Shown here one piece after another: positions 22,047 to 31,942 of a stretch of DNA of 64,000 nucleotides. A program made the translations under genes and the position numbers. How positions within the stretch are numbered: position 1 is the stretch's first letter; every line of letters begins with the position of its first letter. The stretch lies in the NCBI GenBank assembly GCA_021234155.1, contig JAJEKV010000050.1, positions 3,992,488 through 4,056,487 of the forward strand, written 5' to 3'. The stretch is from Isoetes taiwanensis. Its lineage: Eukaryota > Streptophyta > Lycopodiopsida > Isoetales > Isoetaceae. The notes under the pieces are model-generated. The model was given only the letters and a program-made list of their open reading frames with translations. It made no database searches and had not been told where the DNA came from.

Positions 22047-23060
22047 TTGAATGATGGTTTTGTTGCAGTTTATGTCGATAATTGCATTATTCTAAGCAAT
22101 CAATTGCATGCTCTTCAGCAGGTCAAATTGCAGCTGCATGCTCGGTTTGAAATGACAGACTTAGTTGATATACATTATTGCTTAGGGATACAAGTGACTC
22201 GAGACAGGGGGAGTAGAAAGATTAGGATGTCTCAGAGTCGCTATATCCTAGACATTTTGTCTCGCTTTGGAATGGAAGATTGTAAACCAATAGCAACACC
22301 AATGGAGACAGGCATGAAATTGTCAAGAGAGCAATCACCTAAGACGAGAGAAGAATATGAGCATATGCAGCAAGTACCATACCAGCAGGCAGTTGGATAT
22401 TTGATCTATGCGATTGCAGTGGGAGTAGTGTCACAGTTCATGGACAATCTTGGAGAGCTGCATTGGAAGTGTGTTAAGCGAATTATGAGATATCTTCAAA
22501 GGAACAACCCAATTCAACTTGTGTTTTGAAGCAACAGGGTCACCAACACTTGCAGGATACACAGATGCTGATTGGGCAGGAGATTGGGATACTAGAAGAT
22601 CCACTTCTGGTTATGTTTTCCACCTTGGCAGTGCTGCAATCTCATGGAGTTCGAAGAAGCAAGTAGCGGTGGCGTTATCCAGCACGGAAGCAGAATATGT
22701 AGCAGCCACCCATGCAGCCAAGGAAGCGATATGGTTGAGAAGGTTCTTGGAAGGATTGCATCATGACAGTGTGGCAGATCCAACAATGATATACAGTGAT
22801 AATCAAGGTTCAATTGCACTTACAAAGAACCCGAGATATCATGCAAGAACAAAGCACATTCAAACTCAATACCATTTTATAAGAGAGCAAGTGCAAGAAG
22901 AAGTTCTCGTTCTGCAATTTATTGGCACGGAGGACATGGTAGCAGACATTTTCACTAAACCTCGAGCCAAGGAGAAGTTTAAGAAACACAGAAGAGCACT
23001 TGGAGTTCTGGATGCAGGTTACAGGGATGAAGATTCAACTGGACTGCAAGCAAGTGGGAG
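22047..23060 (+). pseudogene. pol: 5'-truncated Ty1/copia pol tail (RT palm end and RNase H)
   Basis: The first frame (22047-22529) starts inside reverse transcriptase, with 'FVAVYVDNCIILS', where the family catalytic box is YVDD, so the second Asp is Asn. It continues with 'FEMTDLVDIHYCLGIQV' and 'SQSRYILDIL'. A +1 shift near 22515 leads to 22519-23178: RNase H with 'YTDADWAGDWDTRRSTSGY', 'LSSTEAEYVAA', 'YSDNQGSIALTKNP' and 'RTKHIQTQYHFIRE', then 'MVADIFTKP'. The plant copia order is clear. Gag, protease and integrase are missing. A purine tract (CAAGTGGGAG, 23051-23060) marks the probable start of a 3' LTR at 23061, but no second LTR is seen to confirm it. Confidence 0.85.
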
Positions 23061-23860
23061 TGTGACGAATATGCATGACAGTCCAGTCACCCTATCCTCG
23101 ATGGCATCCACGTCATCACAAATGGTTGCGTCTGTTAGTTCTGAGTCTGATGTAATCAGGTGTTCTGCACCCAAATAACCGATCCATTCTGTACGCCACG
23201 GCAAGGGCTGATTCTTGCCTAATCTATCAATACATATCTCTATTCTATGTCTGTTTGTTGATATTTTAAAGGCGTGAACTATCAATATTAATATTAACAT
23301 TAGCTATTTTGTTTATTTTAGAACACACAGGAAAATATAAGGTTCCCTCAACAGTACTGTGAATATCAACCATTGAGAGGTCGCTGAAGAACAGATTGAC
23401 TGATATGCCAATTTTTTGCCTCTTCCTGTGAAGATCTATCTGCGAAGAACAGATCCTCCTGCAAAGTTTTATAGAGATTTACCTGCGAGTTTTATAGGTT
23501 TTACTTGCGAAGATCTTTCTAAAAAGCTTTACAGAGTTTACTAACAAATCTAGTGCTCTGGCTCTTTCTTATCGCGACCAACAACTCGAATTGAAGAACT
23601 ACATGTTGGTCGTAATGTTAAAAATGGGAGGGGGGGGGTGGGTGGGTTGGGGGAGGTAAAAAAGACTTAAACAGCTTAGTGATGCAAAATGGGTTGACCC
23701 TACTTCCATTCCGCTATGTAGGGGACTGCCAGGTGATTGATAGTATTGCCCTCCGTAAATGTAAGCTGTCAATTTTTTTTACTTCTCCGCTATTGGTGTG
23801 TTGCCACATGGCATACATTCTTTTAGGGAATGTTTGTCTCTTTTTGATGATTTGTTTTTT
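23061..23860 (+). other. Possible 3' LTR of the copia tail and flank
   Basis: It begins TGTGACGAAT after the polypurine tract, and its length cannot be fixed. 23628-23655 is a G-rich tract (GGGAGGGGGGGGGTGGG). No gene is supported. Confidence 0.35.
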
Positions 23861-23980
23861 ACCTTGCATTCTCAATTTTTACCTTACATTCTCAATTTTT
23901 ACCTTACATTCTAAGTTTTTACCTTACATTCTGAAAGTTTTAACTCTACATTCTATAATTTTTACCTTATATTCTCCAAC
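23861..23980 (+). repeat. 20-bp tandem repeat ACCTTACATTCTCAATTTTT
   Basis: Exact 20-bp periodicity is seen at 23861, 23881, 23901 and 23921, followed by two or three degraded units. Confidence 0.85.
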
Positions 23981-23999
23981 TTTTACTCAACTCACTGAA

Positions 24000-25055
24000 T
24001 CAAAACAATTAAAAAAATTAAATTTGACAAGAAAACTTGATTCCATTGAAAAAGTTACAACAGCAAGTAGATCAGAAAGTTTAGAGTAGATCAGAAAATG
24101 ATCAACAACTCAGAAAATCCCTAGAAGCACTGTATGAAGAGGTAGTCTCAGAAACTGATACAAAAGATTCAAAAATCGGTCCAGCACCATACAGAAAAAC
24201 GAATTTATGATCAGGACCAATATGAATCATAAAAAGGAGCAGATTTGAGGCGAAAAAGGATAGGATTAAGAAAACAGAGACCATGACAAGTGCCCACTTC
24301 TACCGATTTCAGCATATAACTCCAATGACTTGCATCATTTTGGCCGATTCAAGAGCTTTGCATGATAGCTTACCATCTGCATCCTCGAATCTGCCAGAAA
24401 GAGCCGGTGTTAGCTGCTTTATTGAAAAAGCTTTGCATTCTGGAAACTCCTTTGAACCTGGATGCCCAGCCAAAAAAAACTTTGTCGGAACAGGGATGCG
24501 GCTTCAAAACTTGGCAAGACTCCAATACTCAGCAAAATCCTCTTGAAAATCAACTGCACAAAAGAAATAAACAAGTTGTTAGAATGAAAAATAGAAAACA
24601 AAGACAAGAAGAGGATGCTTACAAAAACTCGCCAAGAAGCTCCAGAACTCGGCATACTGCATCAAAAATCGACAAAGATCTCATGAAACAAGCAAGAACA
24701 GAGAGGATGCTTACAAAAACTCGCCAAGAAACTCCAAAACTCGGCATACTACTTCAAAAATCGACAAAGATCTCATGAAACAAGCAAGAATAGTCGCCGA
24801 ACCACCTGCAATAAAGATTTATCGGCATGCAACAAAATTTAACTAAAAACAGAAGAATGGCTCGATGAAGACCTCCGAAATAGCCTAGCGCCTTCAGAAA
24901 TTATGCAGCGCCATAAATTTAGCCTCAAAATGACCTCGCGGCTTCGAAAATGGACTGGCACCATTCAGAACGCATAGCCATGCCGGAGTCAAATTGTGGA
25001 GAAAGATAGGGAAAATGCCACATCAGAAAAATTGACAGCTATACATTCACGTTAC
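24000..25055. other. No supported gene; contains a 92-bp tandem duplication
   Basis: 24611-24702 is repeated at 24703-24790 (GAGGATGCTTACAAAAACTC...AAACAAGCAAGAA). A 138-codon frame (24362-24778) reads through it but looks repeat-derived (Lys/Thr/Arg-rich) and has no domain. 24840-24980 repeats 'ATAGCCTAGCG/GACCTCGCGGCTTCG'-like phrases. Confidence 0.5.
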
Positions 25056-25135
25056 GAGAATTGCAGGCTGCTTTAAATTCCGTGGGGGAAAGTGTCGCCG
25101 ACGCCCCACGGAATTTAAAGCAGCCTGCAATTCTC
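25056..25135. repeat. Perfect 32-bp inverted repeat (hairpin) upstream of the first SAUR gene
   Basis: Arm 1 is 25056-25087 (starts GAGAATTGCAGGCTG, ends TTCCGTGGGG). Arm 2 is 25104-25135 and is its exact reverse complement. The spacer is 16 nt (25088-25103). It lies about 290 bp upstream of the SAUR start codon and just beyond the duplicated segment, so the copy at 44.1 kb lacks it. Confidence 0.9.
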
Positions 25136-25330
25136 AGCAACCCTATTTCTATGGATTGGAATTTACTGTTTGTAGCATATCCCAGAGCTGGATATACAAA
25201 GAAAGTTCCCCATTAGTCTGGTTAGGCATACAAGCATTCGACCGGACAATACTTTTAACCCATACGCATCAGAGGCGGGCTGCCAGACCGCTGGTCGGGC
25301 GGCTCTTTTGCGGCTGCCGTCGTACAACCC

Positions 25331-25337
25331 TTATAAA
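25331..25337 (+). promoter_or_regulatory. TATA box of the first SAUR gene
   Basis: TTATAAA lies 86 bp before the start codon and is conserved in the duplicate (44189-44195). Confidence 0.7.
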
Positions 25338-25422
25338 CCCACTCAATTCTTCGAGGAGCATAGAATTTTGTCTGCTTTTCTGTTCCCATATTCTAGTAAG
25401 TAACCTTGCACGGTTCTTCGTG

Positions 25423-25842
25423 ATGGTATCTCTCAGATCTAAATTGTTTAGATTATCCCGAGCTCTGCACACAAAAAAATGGGCTTCAAGTTCAAATGCT
25501 TCAATCAACAGTAGCAGTGGTAGTTCCTCTAGATGGAGTGACTCCGAGAGCGATTCTGAGACAGAATTGTCTCAGATTAATGGGATTCCACTGGGCTGTG
25601 TGGCGGTCTCTGTTGGAAAAGAAAGGAGGAGGTTTGTTGTGAGAATTGGCCAGTTGAGCCATCCATTGTTTAAGGAACTTCTATACAGATCTGAAGAGGA
25701 ATATGGATTTGAATACGAAGGAGGTCTTTCAATACCTTGTGATCCGGTATTATTTGAGCATTTCTTGTGGCTGCTTGCCAATGATGAATGTGGAGCAGCA
25801 CAAGCTGAAATTCATGAGCTGGTGCACTTCTACTCTTCATAG
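25423..25842 (+). CDS. SAUR-like auxin-responsive protein, intact
   Basis: SAUR proteins are small, auxin-induced proteins of plants. Characterised members inhibit PP2C.D phosphatases and so promote plasma-membrane proton-pump activity and cell expansion (family knowledge). The frame encodes 139 residues without an intron, as usual for the family. The N-terminus is basic ('MVSLRSKLFRLSRAL'), followed by a long Ser/Asp/Glu linker (about residues 24-50). The SAUR core then runs 'GCVAVSVGKERRRFVV', 'LSHPLFKELLYRSEEEYGF' and 'GGLSIPCDPVLFEHFL'. ATG at 25423 is chosen because the duplicate conserves it and it directly precedes the basic N-terminus; an upstream in-frame extension (from 25156) lies across the TATA box. 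Its near-identical duplicate at 44286 is interrupted. The function of this particular copy is inferred from the family. Confidence 0.9.
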   Translation: MVSLRSKLFRLSRALHTKKWASSSNASINSSSGSSSRWSDSESDSETELSQINGIPLGCVAVSVGKERRRFVVRIGQLSHPLFKELLYRSEEEYGFEYEGGLSIPCDPVLFEHFLWLLANDECGAAQAEIHELVHFYSS

Positions 25843-27278
25843 AATTTCGTTTGCCTCAGTTTTATGTTTCGTTAAATTAGCTGGGTCTCTGTCTTTACAT
25901 CACAGTGAACCAAATTATTTACATGTAAATCACACAGAAATTGACTTGGCCGAAGATGGCCATTTTCTATTCATGCTCGTTGTCTTTTGTCATCTGATTT
26001 CAATATGCATAATTGCTCCAAACTCCAAAATTGTTAAAGAAGATCAAGTGGCACTTCTATTACAACCTAGTTGAAATAGACTTAACATGTTATATCAGCT
26101 CCTCTAGGCATGTGCCATCATGTACAACCTAATAGACTCAACTGGCACCACATGGTGTGTTTGCAGTTGCAGCATCTACCATAGCACTCATAAAATTCTC
26201 ATTCCACTGCTTGATATGCTGGTAATTCCCCTTCTTCCCATGTTTGAGATGGGGCTGTAGCTCATTTCCTCAATCAGCAAAAAGTCCTCTAGATGGGACA
26301 AATGATCCTGCGAAGTTTTTGCATTACTTTAACTACTTGCCAATGCTGAACATGTAGAGAACCCTTGAGCATTTACATTCCACTTTCTATAATCAATTTT
26401 GTGAAGATAGGAATCAAATATATTTCCATGCCATAATATGTAATTCCAAATATATTTCCTTGCCATCTTTGATGTAATATGTAATTCCAAATACAACTCT
26501 CTTAGCCATGGTAAAATCAAAATAACACATTCACATTAGACTAATCAAATCAAGTTACTCTACCTCATCCCCATTGCAACTTTCGAACGTGTTTTATCTC
26601 GCCTTCTGATACAACATTCCTAAATGACAGACTACATAAAGTTTTTCTCTTCAAATAATCCACATTTCCTAAGTGCAACACTAATAGATGTTAAACAACA
26701 TCGATAATTTGGACCACACATAGAGATGCCAATAGTTTGCTAGCAAATATCAAGATATGAGATCAAGTTATGTTTTGAGGTTTGCACTTTTACTGCATTA
26801 GAATGGTGGAAGGCCACTTTGCTCCTATTAAGCGTCTTCATCCAATAAAGCAGCTATCGTCACATTACTTACATGGTAAATAGCATGGCTGGCAAGTGAA
26901 TAAAACCACACTTAGATCTTTGCTCATCAAGTGGCTCAAGGCTCGACAATATCATTCATTCCATCCAATCCAGGGCTCACATGCTACACAGACATGTCAG
27001 ATCAGTTTCCTGCAAATTGAAACTAGCTTACAAAGAAGCCTTTTCTTGTCTCTGGAAGCCCACTTGCTGAAAGGAGCAACTTATATTCATAAAGGCTCGC
27101 GTAATGCTAGAGATGAATGAAAATACCTGCTGTACAACAGGCCAGCCATTAGTTTACTCGTTTCTCATCATACACAGCCATGTGGTCTGCTCAGAAGATC
27201 CCTGTTTGTGGGGTAGCTTCTTTGTTTGTAGCTGCCACCATTGCAATCTGCAAGTTGAGAATAAAAAAATCGTTAGCC
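25843..27278. other. Intergenic between SAUR genes
   Basis: 25843-26731 is the 3' flank shared with the second duplicon. 26732-27278 shows nothing coding that I can support. Confidence 0.5.
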
Positions 27279-27285
27279 TATATAT
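27279..27285 (+). promoter_or_regulatory. TATA box of the second SAUR gene
   Basis: TATATAT in CCTATATATGG, 81 bp before the ATG at 27366. Confidence 0.6.
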
Positions 27286-27365
27286 GGTGCTCCATATGTC
27301 TCAACAGACATGCCCATTTACCTGGCCTGCACAATCTAGCAATCTATCCCTTGTACTTGTTTCCC

Positions 27366-27719
27366 ATGGCGTCCCTGAGATTTGCATTGCGCAGATTTTC
27401 CAAGGTTTTGAGGAAAAGAAACACTTTGTCTTCAAGATCAACATCGTCAATCAGCAGCAACTGTTCTAGTTGGAATGAATCTGACAGCGATTCTGAACCA
27501 GAATGCTCTTGGATAAATAGGGTTCCAGAAGGTTGTGTGGCCCTGTATGTTGGAGAAGGAAGACAGAGGTTCGTTTTGGGGACTCATTTGTTGAGCCATC
27601 CCTTGTTGAAGGCTCTTCTCGATCGATCTGCAGACGAGTATGGATATGAATATGACGGGGGCGTTTGCATACCTTGCGAGCCTGACTTGTTTAAGCATGT
27701 TCTCGCTGCTTGCCAATGA
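27366..27719 (+). CDS. SAUR-like protein with shortened C-terminus
   Basis: It encodes 117 residues without an intron: basic 'MASLRFALRRFSKVLRKR', a Ser/Asp linker, then the core 'GCVALYVGEGRQRFVLG', 'LLSHPLLKALLDRSADEYGY' and 'GGVCIPCEPDLFKHVL', ending 'AACQ'. The sibling at 25423 continues for about 22 more residues past this point. At nucleotide level the sibling's CTTGCCAATGAT is conserved here (near 27706-27719) but read in another frame, so a 1-nt indel truncated the end and created the TGA. The SAUR core is complete, so the protein may still work. It is clearly more diverged from 25423 than the 44286 copy is. A longer in-frame upstream extension (from 27180) is less likely because it spans the TATA box. 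Confidence 0.8.
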   Translation: MASLRFALRRFSKVLRKRNTLSSRSTSSISSNCSSWNESDSDSEPECSWINRVPEGCVALYVGEGRQRFVLGTHLLSHPLLKALLDRSADEYGYEYDGGVCIPCEPDLFKHVLAACQ

Positions 27720-29853
27720 TCCGTTCCAAATTTTAGTTTCTTCGACTAGAAGACATTCTGAATAAGTTTTAAGATAGATTAAATTTTAGGGACACACTTG
27801 AGGTTATGGGGAGTCCGAGCCATGCTAAATTGCCTTCCCTTCCACATTATCTAATGTAATGGTTTGGGCCAGAGGCTATTTGGCTTTGTGAAGCAAAAGC
27901 AAACACTGATTTCAGGAAAACTATTCCAATTTTGAAGAGACCAAACAAGAGGAGGCCATTATCACATATAATCAGGTCTTTAATTGGGCAAAATAGTCTC
28001 TGCTCGAACATTACGAGATGGAGAAATGTACATTATAGTTCTTAATTGATAAGCATCTTGTATTCAGTTCAACTCATTCCCAATGGCCCCTATAGCTTCA
28101 TTCATTCTACATCATACTTGATTATCTTTCCTTAACTCGAGTTAAAATGATCAAATTTCTTAAATCTAGTAGTGGATCAACACACAATTATAAACCATCG
28201 CGTGAAGTTGTTGAAAAGTGGGTTTCTTCTTAACCACAAACTCGACAACTTTTAGGTTTTTGAATGTGGTTGACCCCATCGGTACATATTTCAAGTAAAG
28301 AACGGATATTGCCCTCGTAGATATAGGAACTCCGGTCATACATAAACTAAATTTAGAATATAGAGGCTAGAGAAGTTGAACCCCCAAGGCCGAATAATAC
28401 AACAGCCGACAACCATCAAATGAAAATTACAACACAAGCAGTCAAATGCTGTCTTACCTAATGAAGAAATGAGTTTGGCCAAATCAAGACAAATTTGGAG
28501 CTAAGAGTTTTTTAACTTTGGCTAAACTTTGTTACACCATCCAGTGTTTGGCTAAGATTTAACCTTTTTGCCCAAGCTTTCTATCACTTGACTAAACTTT
28601 AACTTTTCCTCACAAACTTTCTACCACTTGGCTAAGCTTTGCCAATTTCAAGATTACCGACAATACCTGCCATGCTTATGTCCAAATTGATTGATGGATC
28701 ATCTTACAATATAGGCACCAGAGCTATGTTAAAAAATATTGCATGAATTATCATTCCATTGTAATGTACTGTAGATTTTTTTTTAGCTCAACAACCCAAC
28801 CTCGAATGACACCTTATCTCGAAGCCTAGTCTATCCACGTATCAATAATGGCCTAGGCCATTAGATCATCATCTATAAAACTATACGGCTCCAAAAATTA
28901 GTTGTTCACGGCTATTTGGAAACGTCACATGGCCTCTAATTCAACACCGGCCTTCTGTTTATTACTCCTTTATGCTTTAACGATGGTGGATGAAGAGTAG
29001 CCATGAATTGTCCATCGCCATTTTATAGGCCCCAAGCCGGAAGTATTGAGAGCCGAAGCTGACTTCTATTCCTCTAGAATTTTGCATTGCATGGTATTTT
29101 TTAGTGGCCCCGGCGGGCCAGTTGGCCACACATTCACATATTTCATAAAATAGTCGGCCACGCCAGAGTAGGATGCATTCTCACCATGACCAAAGGGTGG
29201 TGGCCAGTTCAAAGCACCACTTCGCCAATTTGATATTTGCCAAATGTTCAAACTCCTATGGCGTGGCCATTCCAAAATGTTATGTGCACTAGCAACTTGT
29301 TGTGGTGGCCATTTAAAGCATGGAATAATTTTATATTTCAAGGGCTATGGCCAAGCTCTATATTGGCCAAGTATAATGATATAATTTTGCCACTTGTAGG
29401 GGACTGAAGTCTTTTTTAGTTTAGCCCTAAAATTCTAAAAGCATTTCTAATAATATAATTTTTTTTTTCTTCGGTTCAATTATTTTTTTATTTGATTTGC
29501 AATTTACATCCCAAATTTGTTCTTCATCATCTAGCTCAAATATGCACTTCATTGCCCCAACTCAAATCAAGGTTAGTTTCCATTTACCAAGTACTTGCAA
29601 TATGGCTTTGGGTGAGATCAATCCTACCAACTCCATTTGTGCTTTTGCCTAAATTCAATATATTTAAAACATTCTAATGATCTTATAGTAATCTTAGTTA
29701 GAGAAGTGTAGCATGTATTTGCTTGTGACAACTGCATAGAGCATCATAGAAACTAGATATTATCTTAGTGACGTGGCTATCATATTTACATTTTAGATAT
29801 ATGGATATGGTCAATTCAAATTCTTGGAAAAAAAATTACCTTCATGATTTCGC

Positions 29854-29854
<1 letters not shown>
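27720..29854. other. No supported gene
   Basis: AT-rich sequence. 28500-28640 repeats 'TTTGGCTAA(A/G)CTTT' phrases. 29060-29340 has 'GGCCA'-rich text with a minus-strand frame of 91 codons, no domain. I see no RNA gene. Confidence 0.4.
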
Positions 29855-29887
<33 letters not shown>

Positions 29888-30715
29888 TTGAAGGACGTCA
29901 GACTTTATTCAATCAAAGAGTCAAATACAAGTATAAATGCAGAGACAGGAATAAAATCTCAGCGGATAAGCGGAGACCCACCGAGTGAAGCAACCTGCCT
30001 AAGCATAAGAGTGCACATCCAAAACTCCTCAAAATCAATCGCCTCTTAGAGGGGCAAGTGAAGAACAATGATACGACTTTACAATGTAACCTTGAGCTTC
30101 TTGGAGAACACGATTATCTGCCACATCCAGACCTTTGAAGATTACCAATCTTCGTCTTTTCCAGATAGTCCAAAGCAACCATCCTGCTGCTAGATGAAAA
30201 GCTTGGCCTTGTAACTCTGTCCAGGTACTTGGGTAAATTGCCAAAAGCAGTTGTTGACTTGTTAGTGAAACCTGAAAAGGGGAAAACAACCCGGTCCCAT
30301 ACCTGCCTAAGGTGTTCACATGAAAAAAGCAATGCTCAATGGTCTCGGATCCACGCTTTGCATCTTGGACAATCGATTTGATATTCTAGGGTTAAACTTA
30401 TGGACAAGCACATTAACCCGCAGACACCTATGAAGAATCTGCCACCAAAGAACTGCCACTTTAGGATGAAGTAGCTTGTCCCATGCCCAAGACCACACCT
30501 TCTGCCATTGAAGAGGAGGAAGTTGAAGAGACCACTTATTAGACGGAGGAAGAATATCAGTATCAAGCAACAACTGATACATAGAGTTCACAAGTTTGCA
30601 CTCCTTAATTTCTTCATGACAAACCCATACCAAAATATCTTCTTGGTGTGGCAGAATAGGCTGTAACGATTCAGAAAAGGGCCAGGCCAAACTACGTTTA
30701 GCAAATTATCTAAGG
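29855..30715 (-). mobile_element. 3' end of a LINE-type non-LTR retrotransposon (zf-RVT region)
   Basis: Minus-strand frames in two registers give the C-terminal region typical of plant LINEs. 'VWSWAWDKLLHPKVAVLWWQ' and 'LHRCLRVNVLV' (about 30560-30410) precede 'IDCPRCKAWIRD' (near 30375-30345), a zf-RVT-like Cys pair. The end (30319-30035) carries 'GWLLWTIWKRRRLVIFKG'. A frameshift lies near 30330. RT and endonuclease are absent, so the copy is 5'-truncated at about 30715. A 30-nt homopolymer (A on plus, 29855-29884) bounds the 3' side. It reads as poly-T on the element strand, the wrong sense for a normal LINE tail, so it may be an independent homopolymer. Confidence 0.7.
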
Positions 30716-31319
30716 TAAGTAGTGGCCAATATTTTACGCCCCGTCAAATATGTAAGGAGGTTAAAAAATACCCTGTTGCATTGCTTACAGTTAGTTGTAA
30801 TACGAAGTCCATCGTCGGTTTCATAGTTAGCCGTTAGCAGTTAGCTGTTAGCTAACGCTAACACTAAAATAACGTGTAACACGTTAGCTGCGGATCTAAT
30901 AACGTGTTATTTTTTGCCAAAAAAAAAAAAAAAATCAGAATTTTAACAGTTTAAAACATGATCCTGACTAATTTGACCATGCTGGTTCTAAATATGCAAT
31001 TACAATTTAAAAATACATACTCTAACCTGCTAAAACTTCTAAATGTAACTCAAACCATTGATCCGAAGGTATGTCCTGCTTTTCACAAAAGTCCTGCAAT
31101 AAAGAACATATGTACTAGCATTTCTAATACAAATTCTAGCAATTAGACACCATTAAGATGTAGTGAATAAAATTACTGAATGAAATTTGGAATGTTACAG
31201 TACACTTTGTCTTCAAACAAGTCACAGTTTCTCACATTCACAAATCAAACTTGAATACAAAAATTTTGAGAATAGCATAGAGAAAGAAAAATGTTCTTCT
31301 CCTCTCCAAACTAAAAAAC
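30716..31319. other. No supported gene; GTTAGC-rich patch
   Basis: 30780-30915 repeats 'GTTAGC(A/C/T)GTTAGC' and 'TAACGTGTAACACGTTA', including small palindromes, and is followed by a poly-A run near 30919-30934. Confidence 0.4.
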
Positions 31320-31934
31320 TGATGAGATTTGGTTAGCTCTAGATCTTCAAATATCAAATTCAATTAGCAAATTCAAACCTTATCCCACATTAGTTATAAT
31401 TCAACCATTGAGCAAATATATATTATTGAAATCTTTAAATGAACTATTGTAACACTGTAGCAATGGTTAAGCACTTATGCATCGAATTTTTCAATTGAAA
31501 CAATGGAATAGTCCGACAACCCAGGCACCCATGTATTCATGGATCCGGCACACAAGAATGCTGCTTAATCATCTTCACTACCTCATACACCTTATATTAT
31601 GGTTAATCGGCACCGATTCACCATGAACTGGCACCAAATTCGCCTCTTTCCAACTTGGTCTATGCAAGCTGTTTGAACAGCATTTGACCGCGAAACTGTC
31701 AATGGTTAACCATAGGTTTTTTAATTAATATAACCATTGAAACAATGAACCTTAAGGTTAACTCTTAGTTCCCCTTTTTTTCATTAGCTTCCAACCTTTA
31801 GGAACCATAGGTTCAACTTAGGTTTACCTCCAGACTTTTATACCTCTGCATCTACACATACTGTGTGATCAAACAAACCCCTGTATTATATACATATCTC
31901 TGCCATTGCTAATAATTCATTATTATAATGAACA
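31320..31934 (-). repeat. 3' LTR of the minus-strand copia element
   Basis: On plus it runs TGATGAGATT to ATGAACA (615 bp). On minus it starts TGTTCATTATAAT directly after the purine tract at 31935-31957 (minus-strand AAGGGAGAGTGAAAAGAAGA). Its outer end matches 35478-35571. Confidence 0.8.
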
Positions 31935-31942
31935 TCTTCTTT

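Larger units (their letters stand above)
25229..26731 (+). repeat. Segmental duplication, copy A (SAUR locus)
   Basis: It corresponds to 44094-45516 over promoter, coding region and about 0.9 kb of 3' flank. Copy A has an extra block of about 78-80 bp near 26018-26097 that copy B lacks. The 3' flank contains no other gene. Confidence 0.85.

Noticed and set aside
24362-24778. 138-codon Lys/Arg/Thr-rich frame as a DNA-binding protein
   Set aside because: Half of it is the 92-bp tandem duplication, and no recognisable fold or start context is present.
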